Assembly: GCF_013205025.1 (NCBI RefSeq)
Contig: NZ_JABMLE010000002.1
Span: forward strand, 372,001-436,000
Reading direction: 5' to 3'
DNA: 64,000 nucleotides
DNA from: Rathayibacter sp. VKM Ac-2857
GTDB taxonomy: Bacteria; Actinomycetota; Actinomycetes; Actinomycetales; Microbacteriaceae
The position numbers and the translations under genes are program-made. Each line of letters begins with the position of its first letter. Position 1 is the first letter of the stretch. Of this stretch, positions 33,944 to 44,293 are shown in pieces. The notes beneath the pieces were generated by a model, which was not told where the DNA came from, did no database searches, and was given only the letters and a program-made list of their open reading frames with translations.

Positions 33944-36846
33944 GACTCCGTCGCGCCCGTCGCCTTCGCCGCGGTGCTGCGGGCGCGGGTGGTGGCGGGC
34001 TTCTTCGCGGCGGTGGTCTTCGCCGCCGTGGTCTTGGCTGCCGTCGTCTTCGCTGCCGTCGCCTTCGTCGCGGTGGTCTTCGCGGCGGTGGTCTTCGCGG
34101 CCGTGGTCTTCGTGGCCGTCGCCTTCGCCGCCGTCGTCTTCGCCGCGGGCTTCTTGGCCGGTGCGCGCTTGGCCGGGGCCTTCTTGGGAGCCGGGCCCTT
34201 CGCCCGCTTGTCCGCGAGCATCTGGACCGCCTGCTCGAAGTCGATCTCCTCGATCGGCTGGCCCTTGGGGATCGTGACGTTGGTCTCGCCGTCGGTCACG
34301 TAGGCGCCGAAGCGGCCGTCGCGGATCCGGATCGGCTTGCCGCTGACCGGGTCGGCCTCGAACTCGGCGAGGGCGCTGGTGGCGCGCTTGGCGCCGTACT
34401 TGGGCTGGGCGAACACCTCGAGCGCGGTCGGCAGGTCGACCTCGAAGATCTGGTCCTCGCTGGTGAGGGAGCGGCTGTCCGTCCCCTTCTTCAGATAGGG
34501 GCCGTAGCGGCCGTTCTGCGCGGTGATCGGCTCGCCCGACTCCGGGTCCTCGCCGACGGTGCGCGGCAGGTCGAGCAGGCGCAGCGCCGTGGCGAGGTCG
34601 ACGGTCGCGACGTCCATCGACTTGAACAGGGAGGAGGTGCGCGGCTTGACGGCCACCGCCTTCTTGGCGCCGCGCTTGGCCGGCGCGGGCTCGACGACCT
34701 CGCCGGTGGCGGGGTCGGCGGTGGTCTCCGGCTCCGGGTCGACCTCGGTCACGTACGGGCCGAAGCGGCCGTCCTTGACCACGACGGTCTTGCCCGAGTC
34801 CGGGTTGCTGCCGAGCACGCGATCAGTCTGCACCGGGGCGTCGACCAGCTCCTGCGCCTTGGCGGGCGTGAGCTCGTCCGGGGCGAGCTCGAGCGGCAGG
34901 TTGACGCGGCGCGGCGTCTCCTGGCCCTCCTCCTGGGCGACCTCGAGGTAGGGGCCGTACTTGCCGATGCGCAGGGTGATGTCGTCGGTGATGCGGACGG
35001 AGTTGATGCTCTTCGCATCGATCTCGCCCAGGTTGTCGACCACGTGCCGGAGCCCGGGCTGGTCGCCGCCGCCGAAGTAGAAGCGGTTCAGCCAGTCGAC
35101 CCGGTCCTCCTCGCCGCCGGCGATGCGGTCGAGGTCGCCCTCCATCGCGGCGGTGAAGTCGTACTCGACGAGGTCGGAGAAGAACTCCTCGAGCAGGCGC
35201 ACCACCGAGAAGGCGATCCAGTTCGGCACGAGCGCCGTGCCGCGCGGGGTGACGTACCCGCGGTCGACGATCGTCGTGATGATCGAGGCGTAGGTCGAGG
35301 GGCGCCCGATCCCCAGCTCTTCGAGCGACTTGACGAGGCTCGCCTCCGTGTAGCGCGGGGGCGGGGAGGTCTCGTGGCCCTTGGCCTCGACCTCGGCGAC
35401 GACCAGGCTCTGGCCGACCTCGAGGACGGGCAGCTTGGCGTCCTTCTCGTCGCGGGCGCCGTGGCGCTCCTCGTCGCGGCCCTCCTCGTAGGCGAGCAGG
35501 AAGCCGCGGAAGGTGATGACCGTTCCGGAGGCGGTGAACTCGGCGGTGCGTGCGGTGTCGCCGGCCGGGTTGGCGAGCAGGGTGACCGTGGCGGTCGAGC
35601 CCTTGGCGTCGGCCATCTGCGAGGCGACGGTGCGCTTCCAGATCAGGTCGTAGAGGCGGTGGTCGTTGCCGCGGAGGGTGCCGGCGAGCTGGTCCGGCGT
35701 GCGGAAGGTCTCGCCCGCGGGGCGGATCGCCTCGTGCGCCTCCTGAGCGCTCTTGTTCTTGCCGGAGTAGAGGCGGGGCTTCTCGGGGACCGTCTCGGCG
35801 CCGTAGAGCGAGGCCGCCTGCGAGCGGGCGGCGTTCAGCGCCTGCTGCGAGAGGTTCGGCGAGTCGGTCCTCATGTAGGTGATGAAGCCGTTCTCGTAGA
35901 GCGACTGCGCCACGCTCATCGTCTGGCGCGCCGAGAAGCGGAGCTTGCGCGCCGCCTCCTGCTGGAGCGTCGAGGTGGTGAACGGGGCGGCGGGGCGCCG
36001 CGAGTAGGGCTTGGACTCGAGGTTCGAGACGCGGACCAGGGTCTTCGGGTCGCGCAGCGCCTCGGCGAGGGCACCGGCGGACGCCTCGTCGAGGACTGTG
36101 ACGTCGCCCTTGAGCTGTCCGCGGTCGTCGAAGTCGCGGCCGCTGCCGATCCGCTTGCCGTCGAGGCGCGCCAGGCGGGCGTCGAAGGCCGCCGAGGCGT
36201 CGGCCTCGGGAGCGAGGACCGTCGCGAGGTCCCAGTAGGACGCGGAGACGAATGCGAGGCGCTCGCGCTCGCGGTCCACGACGAGGCGGGTGGCGGCGGA
36301 CTGCACGCGGCCGGCGGAGAGCCCGGGCCCGACCTTGCGCCAGAGCACCGGCGAGATCTCGTAGCCGTAGAGGCGGTCGAGGATGCGGCGGGTCTCCTGC
36401 GCGTCGACGAGGGAGGTGTCGATGTCGCGCGTGTTGTCGCGGGCCTTCTGGATCGCGTCCTTGGTGATCTCGTGGAAGACCATCCGCTTCACGGGGACCT
36501 TGGGCTTGAGCTCCTCGAGGAGGTGCCACGCGATGGCCTCGCCCTCGCGGTCCTCATCAGTGGCGAGGAAGAGCTCGTCGGCGTTCTTCAGCGCGCGCTT
36601 GAGATCGGCGACCGTCTTCTTCTTCTGGTCGGAGACGACGTAGTAGGGCTCGAAGCCGTTGTCGACGTCGACGGAGAACTTGCCCAGCCCGCCCTTCTTG
36701 AGCTCGGGCGGCAGGTTCTTCGGCTCGATGAGGTCGCGGATGTGCCCGACGGAGGCGAGCACCTCGTACCCCTCGCCCAGGTACTGGGCGATGGTCTTGG
36801 CCTTCGCCGGCGACTCGACGATCACCAGCTTCTTCGTGCCGGACAC
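33940..36846 (-). CDS. topA: DNA topoisomerase I
   Basis: 968 residues. Toprim domain at the N-terminus (VIVESPAKAKTIAQYLG ... ATDEDREGEAIAWHL), LSAGRVQSAATRLV, and active-site Tyr in GFITYMRTDSPNLS. The C-terminal region has repeated topoisomerase tail modules (DGRFGPYVTE, NGRYGPYLKKG, DGRFGAYVTDG) instead of zinc fingers, as in actinobacteria. It ends in a roughly 85-residue Lys/Ala/Thr tail rich in AAKTTAAK units. The GTG at 36846 follows GAGGAG. First gene of an overlapping topA-tmk-holB-peptidase-tetR operon. Relaxes negative supercoils. Confidence 0.96.
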   Translation of the reverse strand: MSGTKKLVIVESPAKAKTIAQYLGEGYEVLASVGHIRDLIEPKNLPPELKKGGLGKFSVDVDNGFEPYYVVSDQKKKTVADLKRALKNADELFLATDEDREGEAIAWHLLEELKPKVPVKRMVFHEITKDAIQKARDNTRDIDTSLVDAQETRRILDRLYGYEISPVLWRKVGPGLSAGRVQSAATRLVVDRERERLAFVSASYWDLATVLAPEADASAAFDARLARLDGKRIGSGRDFDDRGQLKGDVTVLDEASAGALAEALRDPKTLVRVSNLESKPYSRRPAAPFTTSTLQQEAARKLRFSARQTMSVAQSLYENGFITYMRTDSPNLSQQALNAARSQAASLYGAETVPEKPRLYSGKNKSAQEAHEAIRPAGETFRTPDQLAGTLRGNDHRLYDLIWKRTVASQMADAKGSTATVTLLANPAGDTARTAEFTASGTVITFRGFLLAYEEGRDEERHGARDEKDAKLPVLEVGQSLVVAEVEAKGHETSPPPRYTEASLVKSLEELGIGRPSTYASIITTIVDRGYVTPRGTALVPNWIAFSVVRLLEEFFSDLVEYDFTAAMEGDLDRIAGGEEDRVDWLNRFYFGGGDQPGLRHVVDNLGEIDAKSINSVRITDDITLRIGKYGPYLEVAQEEGQETPRRVNLPLELAPDELTPAKAQELVDAPVQTDRVLGSNPDSGKTVVVKDGRFGPYVTEVDPEPETTADPATGEVVEPAPAKRGAKKAVAVKPRTSSLFKSMDVATVDLATALRLLDLPRTVGEDPESGEPITAQNGRYGPYLKKGTDSRSLTSEDQIFEVDLPTALEVFAQPKYGAKRATSALAEFEADPVSGKPIRIRDGRFGAYVTDGETNVTIPKGQPIEEIDFEQAVQMLADKRAKGPAPKKAPAKRAPAKKPAAKTTAAKATATKTTAAKTTAAKTTATKATAAKTTAAKTTAAKTTAAKKPATTRARSTAAKATGATES

Positions 36847-37125
36847 AGTTCTCCTCGATTGATGCTGTCGGGTCGGACGATTCAGGGAATCCGACGGGTC
36901 CCCTTCGGCGGGGAGGCGGTGCGCGGCGTCCGCACGAGGAACGACGATCCGTTCACGTCGGCTTCGGGCGCCCGACAGGCACACCATACACACTGACCCC
37001 GGGCGTCCCGCGCCGCCGTCCGCTCGCGGCGGGCTGGGAGCGCCCCGGTCGCCGCCGGGGAATCCGCCGGATCGAGGGGGCCGCACCCCGTGACGGATCG
37101 CGGCGATCGGCGCATGATGACAGGC

Positions 37126-37383
37126 ATGGCAACGACGCACACCACCTCCGCTCCGACCACCTCCGCCTACACCGCGAAATTCCTCGACGGGCCGCTCGAG
37201 GGCAAGACCCTCCGCCGCTCCTACGGCGAGGCGACGGCCCCCGCGGGCCGCCTCGAGATCCCGGCCGCCCGCGAGGGCACCCGCTACCTCTATCTCCTCG
37301 CCGGCGCGCTCGAGCACGACGAGGGCGCCGGCTCCCTCCCCACCGCGGCGGCCTACCGCTACCTGCGGGTCAGCTCCGACTGA
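37126..37383 (+). CDS. small conserved hypothetical protein
   Basis: 85 residues starting MATTHTTSAPT. The core YTAKFLDGPLEGKTLRRSYGEA and a C-terminal AAYRYLRVSSD look like a small beta-rich domain seen in actinobacterial hypothetical proteins. ATG 37117 is an alternative start. It is convergent with the tad operon. The 278-bp gap between it and topA holds the topA promoter region and no further gene that I can see. Confidence 0.6.
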   Translation: MATTHTTSAPTTSAYTAKFLDGPLEGKTLRRSYGEATAPAGRLEIPAAREGTRYLYLLAGALEHDEGAGSLPTAAAYRYLRVSSD

Positions 37384-37431
37384 GCACCGGCAGCTCCTCC
37401 CCTCCGGCTCCGCGTCGGCTCGCCGCCGCGG

Positions 37432-37824
37432 TCACGGCGGCGGCCCGGCGCGCGACCGGGCGGGCAGAGCGAGCGGTCCGACCGCCACGACGACCTCGAC
37501 GGTCGCGATCCCCTCTTCCAGCGCGCACCCCGCGAGGGTCGCGCCCATCGCTCCGGCGACCCGCTCGGCCTCCCCGCACGGCTCGCCCTGCAACAGGCCG
37601 GAGCCCACGTCCGCTGCGGCGAGCGCCGCCGCATCCGCCGCCGCCACCGCTCGCTGATGCCCGACGACGCCCCCGCAGCCGGCGAGCACGGCCGCGGTGA
37701 CCAGGACCGTCCCCGCGACGACCCCGACTGCGACGACCGCCGCCGAGCCGTCCTCCCCCGCGCGGTCGTCCTCGTCCCCGCTCCGCGGACCCCCGCCGAT
37801 CGACCGGCGCCTCGGTGGACTCAC
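37432..37824 (-). CDS. TadE/G-like pseudopilin (Rv3654c type)
   Basis: 130 residues. After a polar N-terminus, EDGSAAVVAVGVVAGTVLV begins a single hydrophobic helix with the Glu typical of prepilin-like proteins. HQRAVAAADAAALAAAD is the conserved segment of the TadE/G 'secretion neighbourhood' family, followed by two or more cysteines. Last gene of the tad operon; GTG overlaps the previous stop. Confidence 0.85.
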   Translation of the reverse strand: MSPPRRRSIGGGPRSGDEDDRAGEDGSAAVVAVGVVAGTVLVTAAVLAGCGGVVGHQRAVAAADAAALAAADVGSGLLQGEPCGEAERVAGAMGATLAGCALEEGIATVEVVVAVGPLALPARSRAGPPP

Positions 37825-38213
37825 TGCCCTCCCCCCAGGGCGCAGGACCGGATCGAGACCGGCAGCGCCACCGCCGGCAGCGGCCGGAGCTGAGCGGAGA
37901 CGTCCACGCAGACGAGCCCGCCGTCCGCCGAGGTCGCCACGCTCGCCTCCACGTCGGCTCGCGCGACCTGCCGCGCCGGATCGTCCCCCCGCGCCAGCGA
38001 CCGCGCGCCATCGGCCGCCGCGTCGACGAGCCGGACGTACTGCGCCGACGCCGCCACCGACCCGAGGCAGAGCGCCAGCACGACCACCACCGCCGGCAGC
38101 ACCACCGCCAGCTCGGCCGTCGCGGAGCCCTCCTCGCCGCGACCGCCACCGCCCGGCCCTCCCCCGCTCCGACCACCGCCCGGGTACCGCCGAACGGGCA
38201 CCGCACCGCTCAT
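37821..38213 (-). CDS. TadE-like minor pilin
   Basis: 130 residues. Gly/Arg-rich N-terminus, then [25 protein letters not shown] (given here only as the G-S-A-T-A-E-L motif plus hydrophobic helix), then QYVRLVDAAADGARSLARGD, typical of TadE. The predicted cleavage site by a prepilin peptidase lies before the helix. Overlaps both neighbours. Confidence 0.85.
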   Translation of the reverse strand: MSGAVPVRRYPGGGRSGGGPGGGGRGEEGSATAELAVVLPAVVVVLALCLGSVAASAQYVRLVDAAADGARSLARGDDPARQVARADVEASVATSADGGLVCVDVSAQLRPLPAVALPVSIRSCALGGGQ

Positions 38214-38488
38214 CCCCCCGAGGTGAGCGCCCGCGTCACCAGGTCGGTGAGGATCCCCCGCACCTCGTCGCCCTTGAGGATCACCACCAGCAGACCCGCG
38301 AACCCGACCGCCGCCATCGTGGCGATCGCGTACTCGGCCGTGGCCGAGCCCTCCTCGTCGCCCCAGCGCTGCAGCGCGCCCGCCTCCCACGCGGGCTGCG
38401 CGAAGCGCTCCCGCCGGGCTCCCCTGCTCGCCGCTCCGATCGCGTCCGCCCCGATCGTCCCCGCCCCGTTCCTCCGACTGCCGTCCAT
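38210..38488 (-). CDS. DUF4244 Flp-type major pilin
   Basis: 92 residues from ATG 38488. [19 protein letters not shown] leads into one hydrophobic helix and a short [14 protein letters not shown] tail, the DUF4244/Flp pilin layout. This is probably the main pilus subunit. In-frame codons extend to 38545 but add only an unconserved leader. 129 bp separate it from the tadC-like gene upstream. Confidence 0.85.
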   Translation of the reverse strand: MDGSRRNGAGTIGADAIGAASRGARRERFAQPAWEAGALQRWGDEEGSATAEYAIATMAAVGFAGLLVVILKGDEVRGILTDLVTRALTSGG

Positions 38489-38617
38489 CGCTCGCTCCGT
38501 TCGCCTTCGCTGCCCCCACTCGAGGATCGCCGAGTCCGGAGCCACCCGAAGCAGCCGCCGCCCGAACGGTGGAGAGAAGAGGAAGGAGCGACCTGTGGAG
38601 AGCGCCCGCGCACCCGG

Positions 38618-39640
38618 TCATCCCCGCCCCGCGAACGTCGACAGCAGCACCGAGATCATCATCGGCGCCACTCCCAGCAGCAGGAACGCCGGCAGCACGC
38701 ACACACCGAGCGGCAGCAGCAGCGTCACCCCGAGCTTCGCCGCCCGCTCCCGCGCCTCGGACGCCGCCCGCACCCGGGCCAGCGCCGCCTCGCTCCGCAG
38801 CAGCCGCCCGGCCGGCACCCCCGCCGCGCTCGACAGCGCCAGCACCGGCTCCGCGACCGCCAGCGCGGGCGGCCCCGACGCGAGCCCGCACTCGGCGAGC
38901 GCCGCCAGCACCCGCTCCCGCCCGCCGCCGATCGACCCTCCGCCGGCGAGCGCCACCGCGAGCAAATCGAGCGCCAGCCCCGGCGCCGGATCGCCCGGTC
39001 CCGCTCCCCGGACGAGACGCCGCGTCCACGCCGCGGCGGCGACCATCAGCCCGAGCCCGCCGCCGAGGCAGACGAGACCCGGCACCGTCCCGAGCAGCAC
39101 GCCGAGCACATCGAAGCCGAGCAGCGTCCCGAAGCCGAGCGCCACCAGCGGCAGCACCCCGACCACCCGGCTCGTCGCGAGCGGCCCCGCCAGGGCCACC
39201 TCGATGTCCCGCCGGGCCCGGCCCAGCTCGCGCATCGACTCCGCGAGGTCGCCGAGGGCCGCGGCGATCGGCGCTCCGGAGTCGGAGGCGACCCGCCAGC
39301 AGGCGGCGAGGGCCGCCCACGCGGTCTCCTCGCCGCGGTCCGCACGGCGCCGGGCGATCCCCTTCGCCCGTCGGGAGCCGGGCGCGCCCTCCGGTGCCGC
39401 CCTCCCTCGGCGGGAGGCGGGCACGCCGGCCAGGAGCGCCGCCGTCACGTCGCCGCCGCGCGCGGCCTCGACCGCCACCGCGCGCAGCAGCCGACGACGG
39501 CGCGCCGCCCCCGCGGCCTCCGTGCCGTCCGACGCCGCCAGATGCCCGAGCGCCGACGCCGGCGCGACTCCCGCCGCGAGCAGCACGGCCAGCCGGTGCA
39601 CCACGGCCGCCACCTCGTCGATCCCGCCGTCGCGTCTCAC
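38618..39640 (-). CDS. TadB/TadC-type inner-membrane platform protein
   Basis: 340 residues of type II secretion F-domain type: an N-terminal helical [22 protein letters not shown] segment, hydrophobic segments in the middle ([20 protein letters not shown], and the next) and at the C-terminus ([20 protein letters not shown]). Only one F-domain gene is present, whereas many tad loci have two. GTG overlaps the tadA stop (GTGA). Confidence 0.85.
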   Translation of the reverse strand: MRRDGGIDEVAAVVHRLAVLLAAGVAPASALGHLAASDGTEAAGAARRRRLLRAVAVEAARGGDVTAALLAGVPASRRGRAAPEGAPGSRRAKGIARRRADRGEETAWAALAACWRVASDSGAPIAAALGDLAESMRELGRARRDIEVALAGPLATSRVVGVLPLVALGFGTLLGFDVLGVLLGTVPGLVCLGGGLGLMVAAAAWTRRLVRGAGPGDPAPGLALDLLAVALAGGGSIGGGRERVLAALAECGLASGPPALAVAEPVLALSSAAGVPAGRLLRSEAALARVRAASEARERAAKLGVTLLLPLGVCVLPAFLLLGVAPMMISVLLSTFAGRG

Positions 39641-40689
39641 GGCGAGGACCGCCGCGGCAGGGCGCCCTCCTCGATCCGCAGCCGCCCGGCGTGGTCGAGC
39701 CGGAAGCAGCCCGAGGCACCGAGCCGGCGCCGACCGCCCCGCCGCTCGAGGTGCAGCACCAGGTCGATCGCGCTGACCGTCTGGCGCGCGACCGCCTCCG
39801 GCCCCATCCCGGCGAGCGACCCGAGCGCCTCCAGGCGCGCGGGGACGTCGGCGAGCGAGTTCGCGTGCAGCGTCCCCGCTCCGCCGTCGTGCCCGGTGTT
39901 CAGCGCCGAGAGCAGATCGCGCAGCTCGACGCCGCGGCACTCGCCGAGGACGAGCCGGTCCGGCCGCATCCGCAGGGCCTCGCGGACGAGACGGTCGAGA
40001 CCGACGCCGCCGGCGCCCTCGAGGTTCGCCTGGCGCGCCTCGAGCGAGACGACGTGCGGGTGCACGGGCCGCAGCTCGCCGACGTCCTCGATCACGACCA
40101 GGCGTTCGTGCGGCGGCGCGCAGCCCAGGAGCGCGCCGAGGAGCGTGGTCTTGCCCGAGCCGCCGGCGCCCGTGACCAGGAGGTTCCACCGCGCCTCGAC
40201 CGCCCGGCGCAGCAGGCTGCGGCCCGCGTCGTCGAGCATCCCCGCCGTGTGCAGCTCGTCGAGACTCCACGCGTCGGCTCGCGGAACGCGCACCGAGATC
40301 AGCGTCCCCGCCGTGGCGACGGGCGGCAGCACCACGTGCACGCGGACCCCGTGCTTCAGCCGCACGTCCACGCAGGGGCTCGCCTCGTCGACGTGCCGCC
40401 CACCCGCGGCGACCAGCGACACCGCCAGCCGCCGGGCACCCGCGGCGTCGAGCGTCCAGGACGGCTCCCGCACGGCACCGCCGCCGCGGTCGAGCCAGAG
40501 ACCGGAGTCCCCGTTGACGAACAGGTCGGTCACCGCCGGGTCGGCCGCGAACGGCGCGAGCAGGCCGAGCGCTGCCGCCGCCGGGCGGACCGGCGCAGGC
40601 TCCGGCGCGCCGCCGTCGTCCTCACCCGGCGGGCGAGGTGCGTCCGGGCGATAGGCGGCGGGAACGAGCGGGACGAAACCGGTGGTCAT
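39637..40689 (-). CDS. tadA: Tad pilus assembly ATPase, CpaF family
   Basis: 350 residues. Walker [10 protein letters not shown], Asp-box/Walker [12 protein letters not shown], and the His-box region [18 protein letters not shown] are present. It powers Flp pilus assembly from the cytoplasm. First gene of the operon; TAGCGT lies 6 nt before the ATG, so the mRNA is probably leaderless. No CpaE/Ssd-like gene or prepilin peptidase is found beside it. Confidence 0.93.
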   Translation of the reverse strand: MTTGFVPLVPAAYRPDAPRPPGEDDGGAPEPAPVRPAAAALGLLAPFAADPAVTDLFVNGDSGLWLDRGGGAVREPSWTLDAAGARRLAVSLVAAGGRHVDEASPCVDVRLKHGVRVHVVLPPVATAGTLISVRVPRADAWSLDELHTAGMLDDAGRSLLRRAVEARWNLLVTGAGGSGKTTLLGALLGCAPPHERLVVIEDVGELRPVHPHVVSLEARQANLEGAGGVGLDRLVREALRMRPDRLVLGECRGVELRDLLSALNTGHDGGAGTLHANSLADVPARLEALGSLAGMGPEAVARQTVSAIDLVLHLERRGGRRRLGASGCFRLDHAGRLRIEEGALPRRSSP

Positions 40690-40695
40690 TCGGGA

Positions 40696-40701
40696 ACGCT
40701 A
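40696..40701 (-). promoter_or_regulatory. -10 hexamer of the tad operon, leaderless type
   Basis: TAGCGT on the minus strand, 6 nt before the ATG at 40689. Confidence 0.5.
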
Positions 40702-40797
40702 GGAGCGCGGGCCCTCCTGCGGCGCGCGGACGACCGCATCGGTGGACGGCGGAGCCGAGGACGCCCCTGGGGAGGAGCGCCGAGCGCCGGCCCGCAG

Positions 40798-41105
40798 GCG
40801 TTCTCACGAGCCGACGATGCGCCGCTCCGAACTCCGGCTCGTGAACGGCGCCACGGCTCGCTGGAACCGGCCGATCCGGCGTGCCGAAGGCGCTACCGCG
40901 AGCCGAAGGTCCGCAGGTCGAAACTCGGGCACGCCATTCGAGCCCCGGCACGCGGAAATCGGCGGATCCAGCGTGCCGGAGGCGTTTCCGCGAGCCGAAG
41001 GTTCAGCAGTCGGAGCCCGGGCACGCGATTCCCACCCCGGCTCGCCGGAACCGGCTGTTCCCGCGTGTCCAGCGCGTTCTCGCGAGCCGACGGTGCAGCC
41101 GACCG
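40798..41105. repeat. diverged 92-bp tandem repeat, 3.4 units
   Basis: Units begin at 40798, 40890, 40982 and 41074 (exact 92-bp steps). Each starts GCG(T/C)(T/A)(C/T)(T/C)C followed by (A/G)CGAGCCGA, and most contain a later complementary GGCTCG or GGCACG segment. Unit 1 has a perfect CACGAGCC/GGCTCGTG pair. The period is not a multiple of three and no frame is conserved, so it is non-coding. It lies in the 762-bp gap between tadA and acs, which holds no gene that I can support. Confidence 0.8.
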
Positions 41106-41171
41106 GCCGCATCCTGGCCCTGCGGATCCTCCGGGGAGCGGAACGCTCGATCAGCGGAGGGAAGAGAAGGG

Positions 41172-41228
41172 GGCGGCACCCATTGGGGGGAACAGGTGCC
41201 GCCTCGGCGGCGCGGGATTGGGGGGAAT
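41172..41228. promoter_or_regulatory. hairpin plus duplicated ATTGGGGGGAA motif upstream of acs
   Basis: GGCGGCACC (41172-41180) pairs with GGTGCCGCC (41195-41203). The loop carries ATTGGGGGGAA, and the same 11-mer recurs within the next 40 bp as GATTGGGGGGAATC, flanked by GATT/AATC. It may be a regulatory RNA structure or a protein site; its strand is uncertain. Confidence 0.4.
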
Positions 41229-41451
41229 CACTTGCGCCGCTGAGCCGAAGTTCATTCGGCCGTATGCAACGTTAGGGCACGGAGGCCGTTTCGCCAAGTC
41301 CGATCCGCGTTCTGAGCCGACTCTTCACGAAACCCCGCCGAACGGTCAGCTTCGCGTCGCCCCCTCCCCGCCCCGGAGCCGGACGCTACGGTGGTCCGGA
41401 ACCGACCACGCCGGACGGCGCACGTCGCACTCGCGAAGGAGCGAATCGCAG

Positions 41452-43455
<2,004 letters not shown>

Positions 43456-43499
43456 GCCGGCGACGGGCAGACCTGCAGCGGGCCGAGCCGCCCGGAACG

Positions 43500-43541
43500 C
43501 CGAAGGGCGCCGCCTCCGAGAAGGAGAGCGGCGCCCTTCGG
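43500..43541 (+). terminator. terminator between acs and the RidA gene
   Basis: CCGAAGGGCGCCGC and its exact complement form a 14-bp stem with a 14-nt loop. Lying between convergent genes, it can serve both. Confidence 0.85.
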
Positions 43542-43557
43542 CACGCCGGGCCGGGGA

Positions 43558-44013
43558 TCAGGCGAAGGCGACGATCAGCTCGACCTCGACCGGTGCGTCG
43601 AGCGGCAGCTCCGCCACGCCGACGGCCGAGCGCGCGTGCCGGCCCGCCTCGCCGAAGATGTCGCCGAGAACCTCGGACGCCCCGTTGATGACCCCGGGCT
43701 GGCCGTTGAAGCCCGGCGCGGAGGCGACGAAGCCGGTCACCTTGACGATCCGCGTCACCCGGTCGAGCGAGCCGATGACGTCGGCGATCGCGGCGAGCGC
43801 GTTCAGCGCGCAGACGCGGGCCAGGTCCTTGGCGACCTCGGGCTCGACGCCCGCGCCGACCTTGCCGGTCGCCGGCAGCGCGCCGTCGACGAAGGGGATC
43901 TGCCCGGCCGTGAAGACCAGGTGCCCGTCGACCACGGCCGGCACGTAGGCGCCTGCGGGCACCGCCACCGCGGGCAGCTCGATGCCCAGCTCGGCCAGGC
44001 GCTCGGCGATCAC
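43558..44013 (-). CDS. RidA/YjgF-family protein
   Basis: 151 residues. GHLVFTAGQIPFVDG, NALAAIADVIGSLDRVTRIV and the C-terminal PLDAPVEVELI motif fit the YjgF/YER057c/UK114 family. Canonical RidA deaminates reactive enamines; the usual C-terminal Arg-x-x-V-E is replaced here by DAPVEVE, so this may be a non-canonical subgroup. GTG overlaps the stop of the DUF4177 gene. Confidence 0.85.
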   Translation of the reverse strand: MIAERLAELGIELPAVAVPAGAYVPAVVDGHLVFTAGQIPFVDGALPATGKVGAGVEPEVAKDLARVCALNALAAIADVIGSLDRVTRIVKVTGFVASAPGFNGQPGVINGASEVLGDIFGEAGRHARSAVGVAELPLDAPVEVELIVAFA

Positions 44014-44180
44014 GCGCCGGCCTCCGCGACCGGGCGCTTGAGGTAGGCCACGAGCCCGCCCTCGGGACCGGTGACGATCTGCACGAGCTCCCAGCCCTCG
44101 GAGCCCCAGGTGTTCAGGATCGCGGTGGTGTTGTGGATCATCAGCGGCGTCGTGATGTATTCCCAGCGGGGGACGGACAT
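44010..44180 (-). CDS. DUF4177 small protein
   Basis: 56 residues. WEYITTPLMIHNTTAILNTW and GWELVQIVTGPEGGLVAYLK match the DUF4177 family. GAGGAG precedes the ATG at 44180. Two-gene operon with the RidA gene. Function unknown. Confidence 0.85.
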   Translation of the reverse strand: MSVPRWEYITTPLMIHNTTAILNTWGSEGWELVQIVTGPEGGLVAYLKRPVAEAGA

Positions 44181-44281
44181 GGCTCTCCTCGTGAGGCAGG
44201 GATGCGGATGCCGGGCGCACCGCACCCGGAGGAGTCGGTGCCGGCGGGTCGAGCGCCGCGTCCTGTGTCAGGAGCGGCGGT

Positions 44282-44287
44282 TACGCT
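44282..44287 (+). promoter_or_regulatory. -10 hexamer of the PBP gene, leaderless type
   Basis: TACGCT followed by GATTCT and the ATG at 44294 (6-nt spacing). Confidence 0.5.
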
Positions 44288-44293
44288 GATTCT

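Noticed and set aside
33840-34240. Alanine/valine-rich plus-strand frame with repeated AAVVFAAV units
   Set aside because: It is the complement of the Lys/Ala/Thr tail of topA.
40742-41275. Possible short proteins in the tadA-acs gap
   Set aside because: The 92-bp repeat period shifts frame in each unit and no frame keeps a repeated peptide; no ribosome-binding site.
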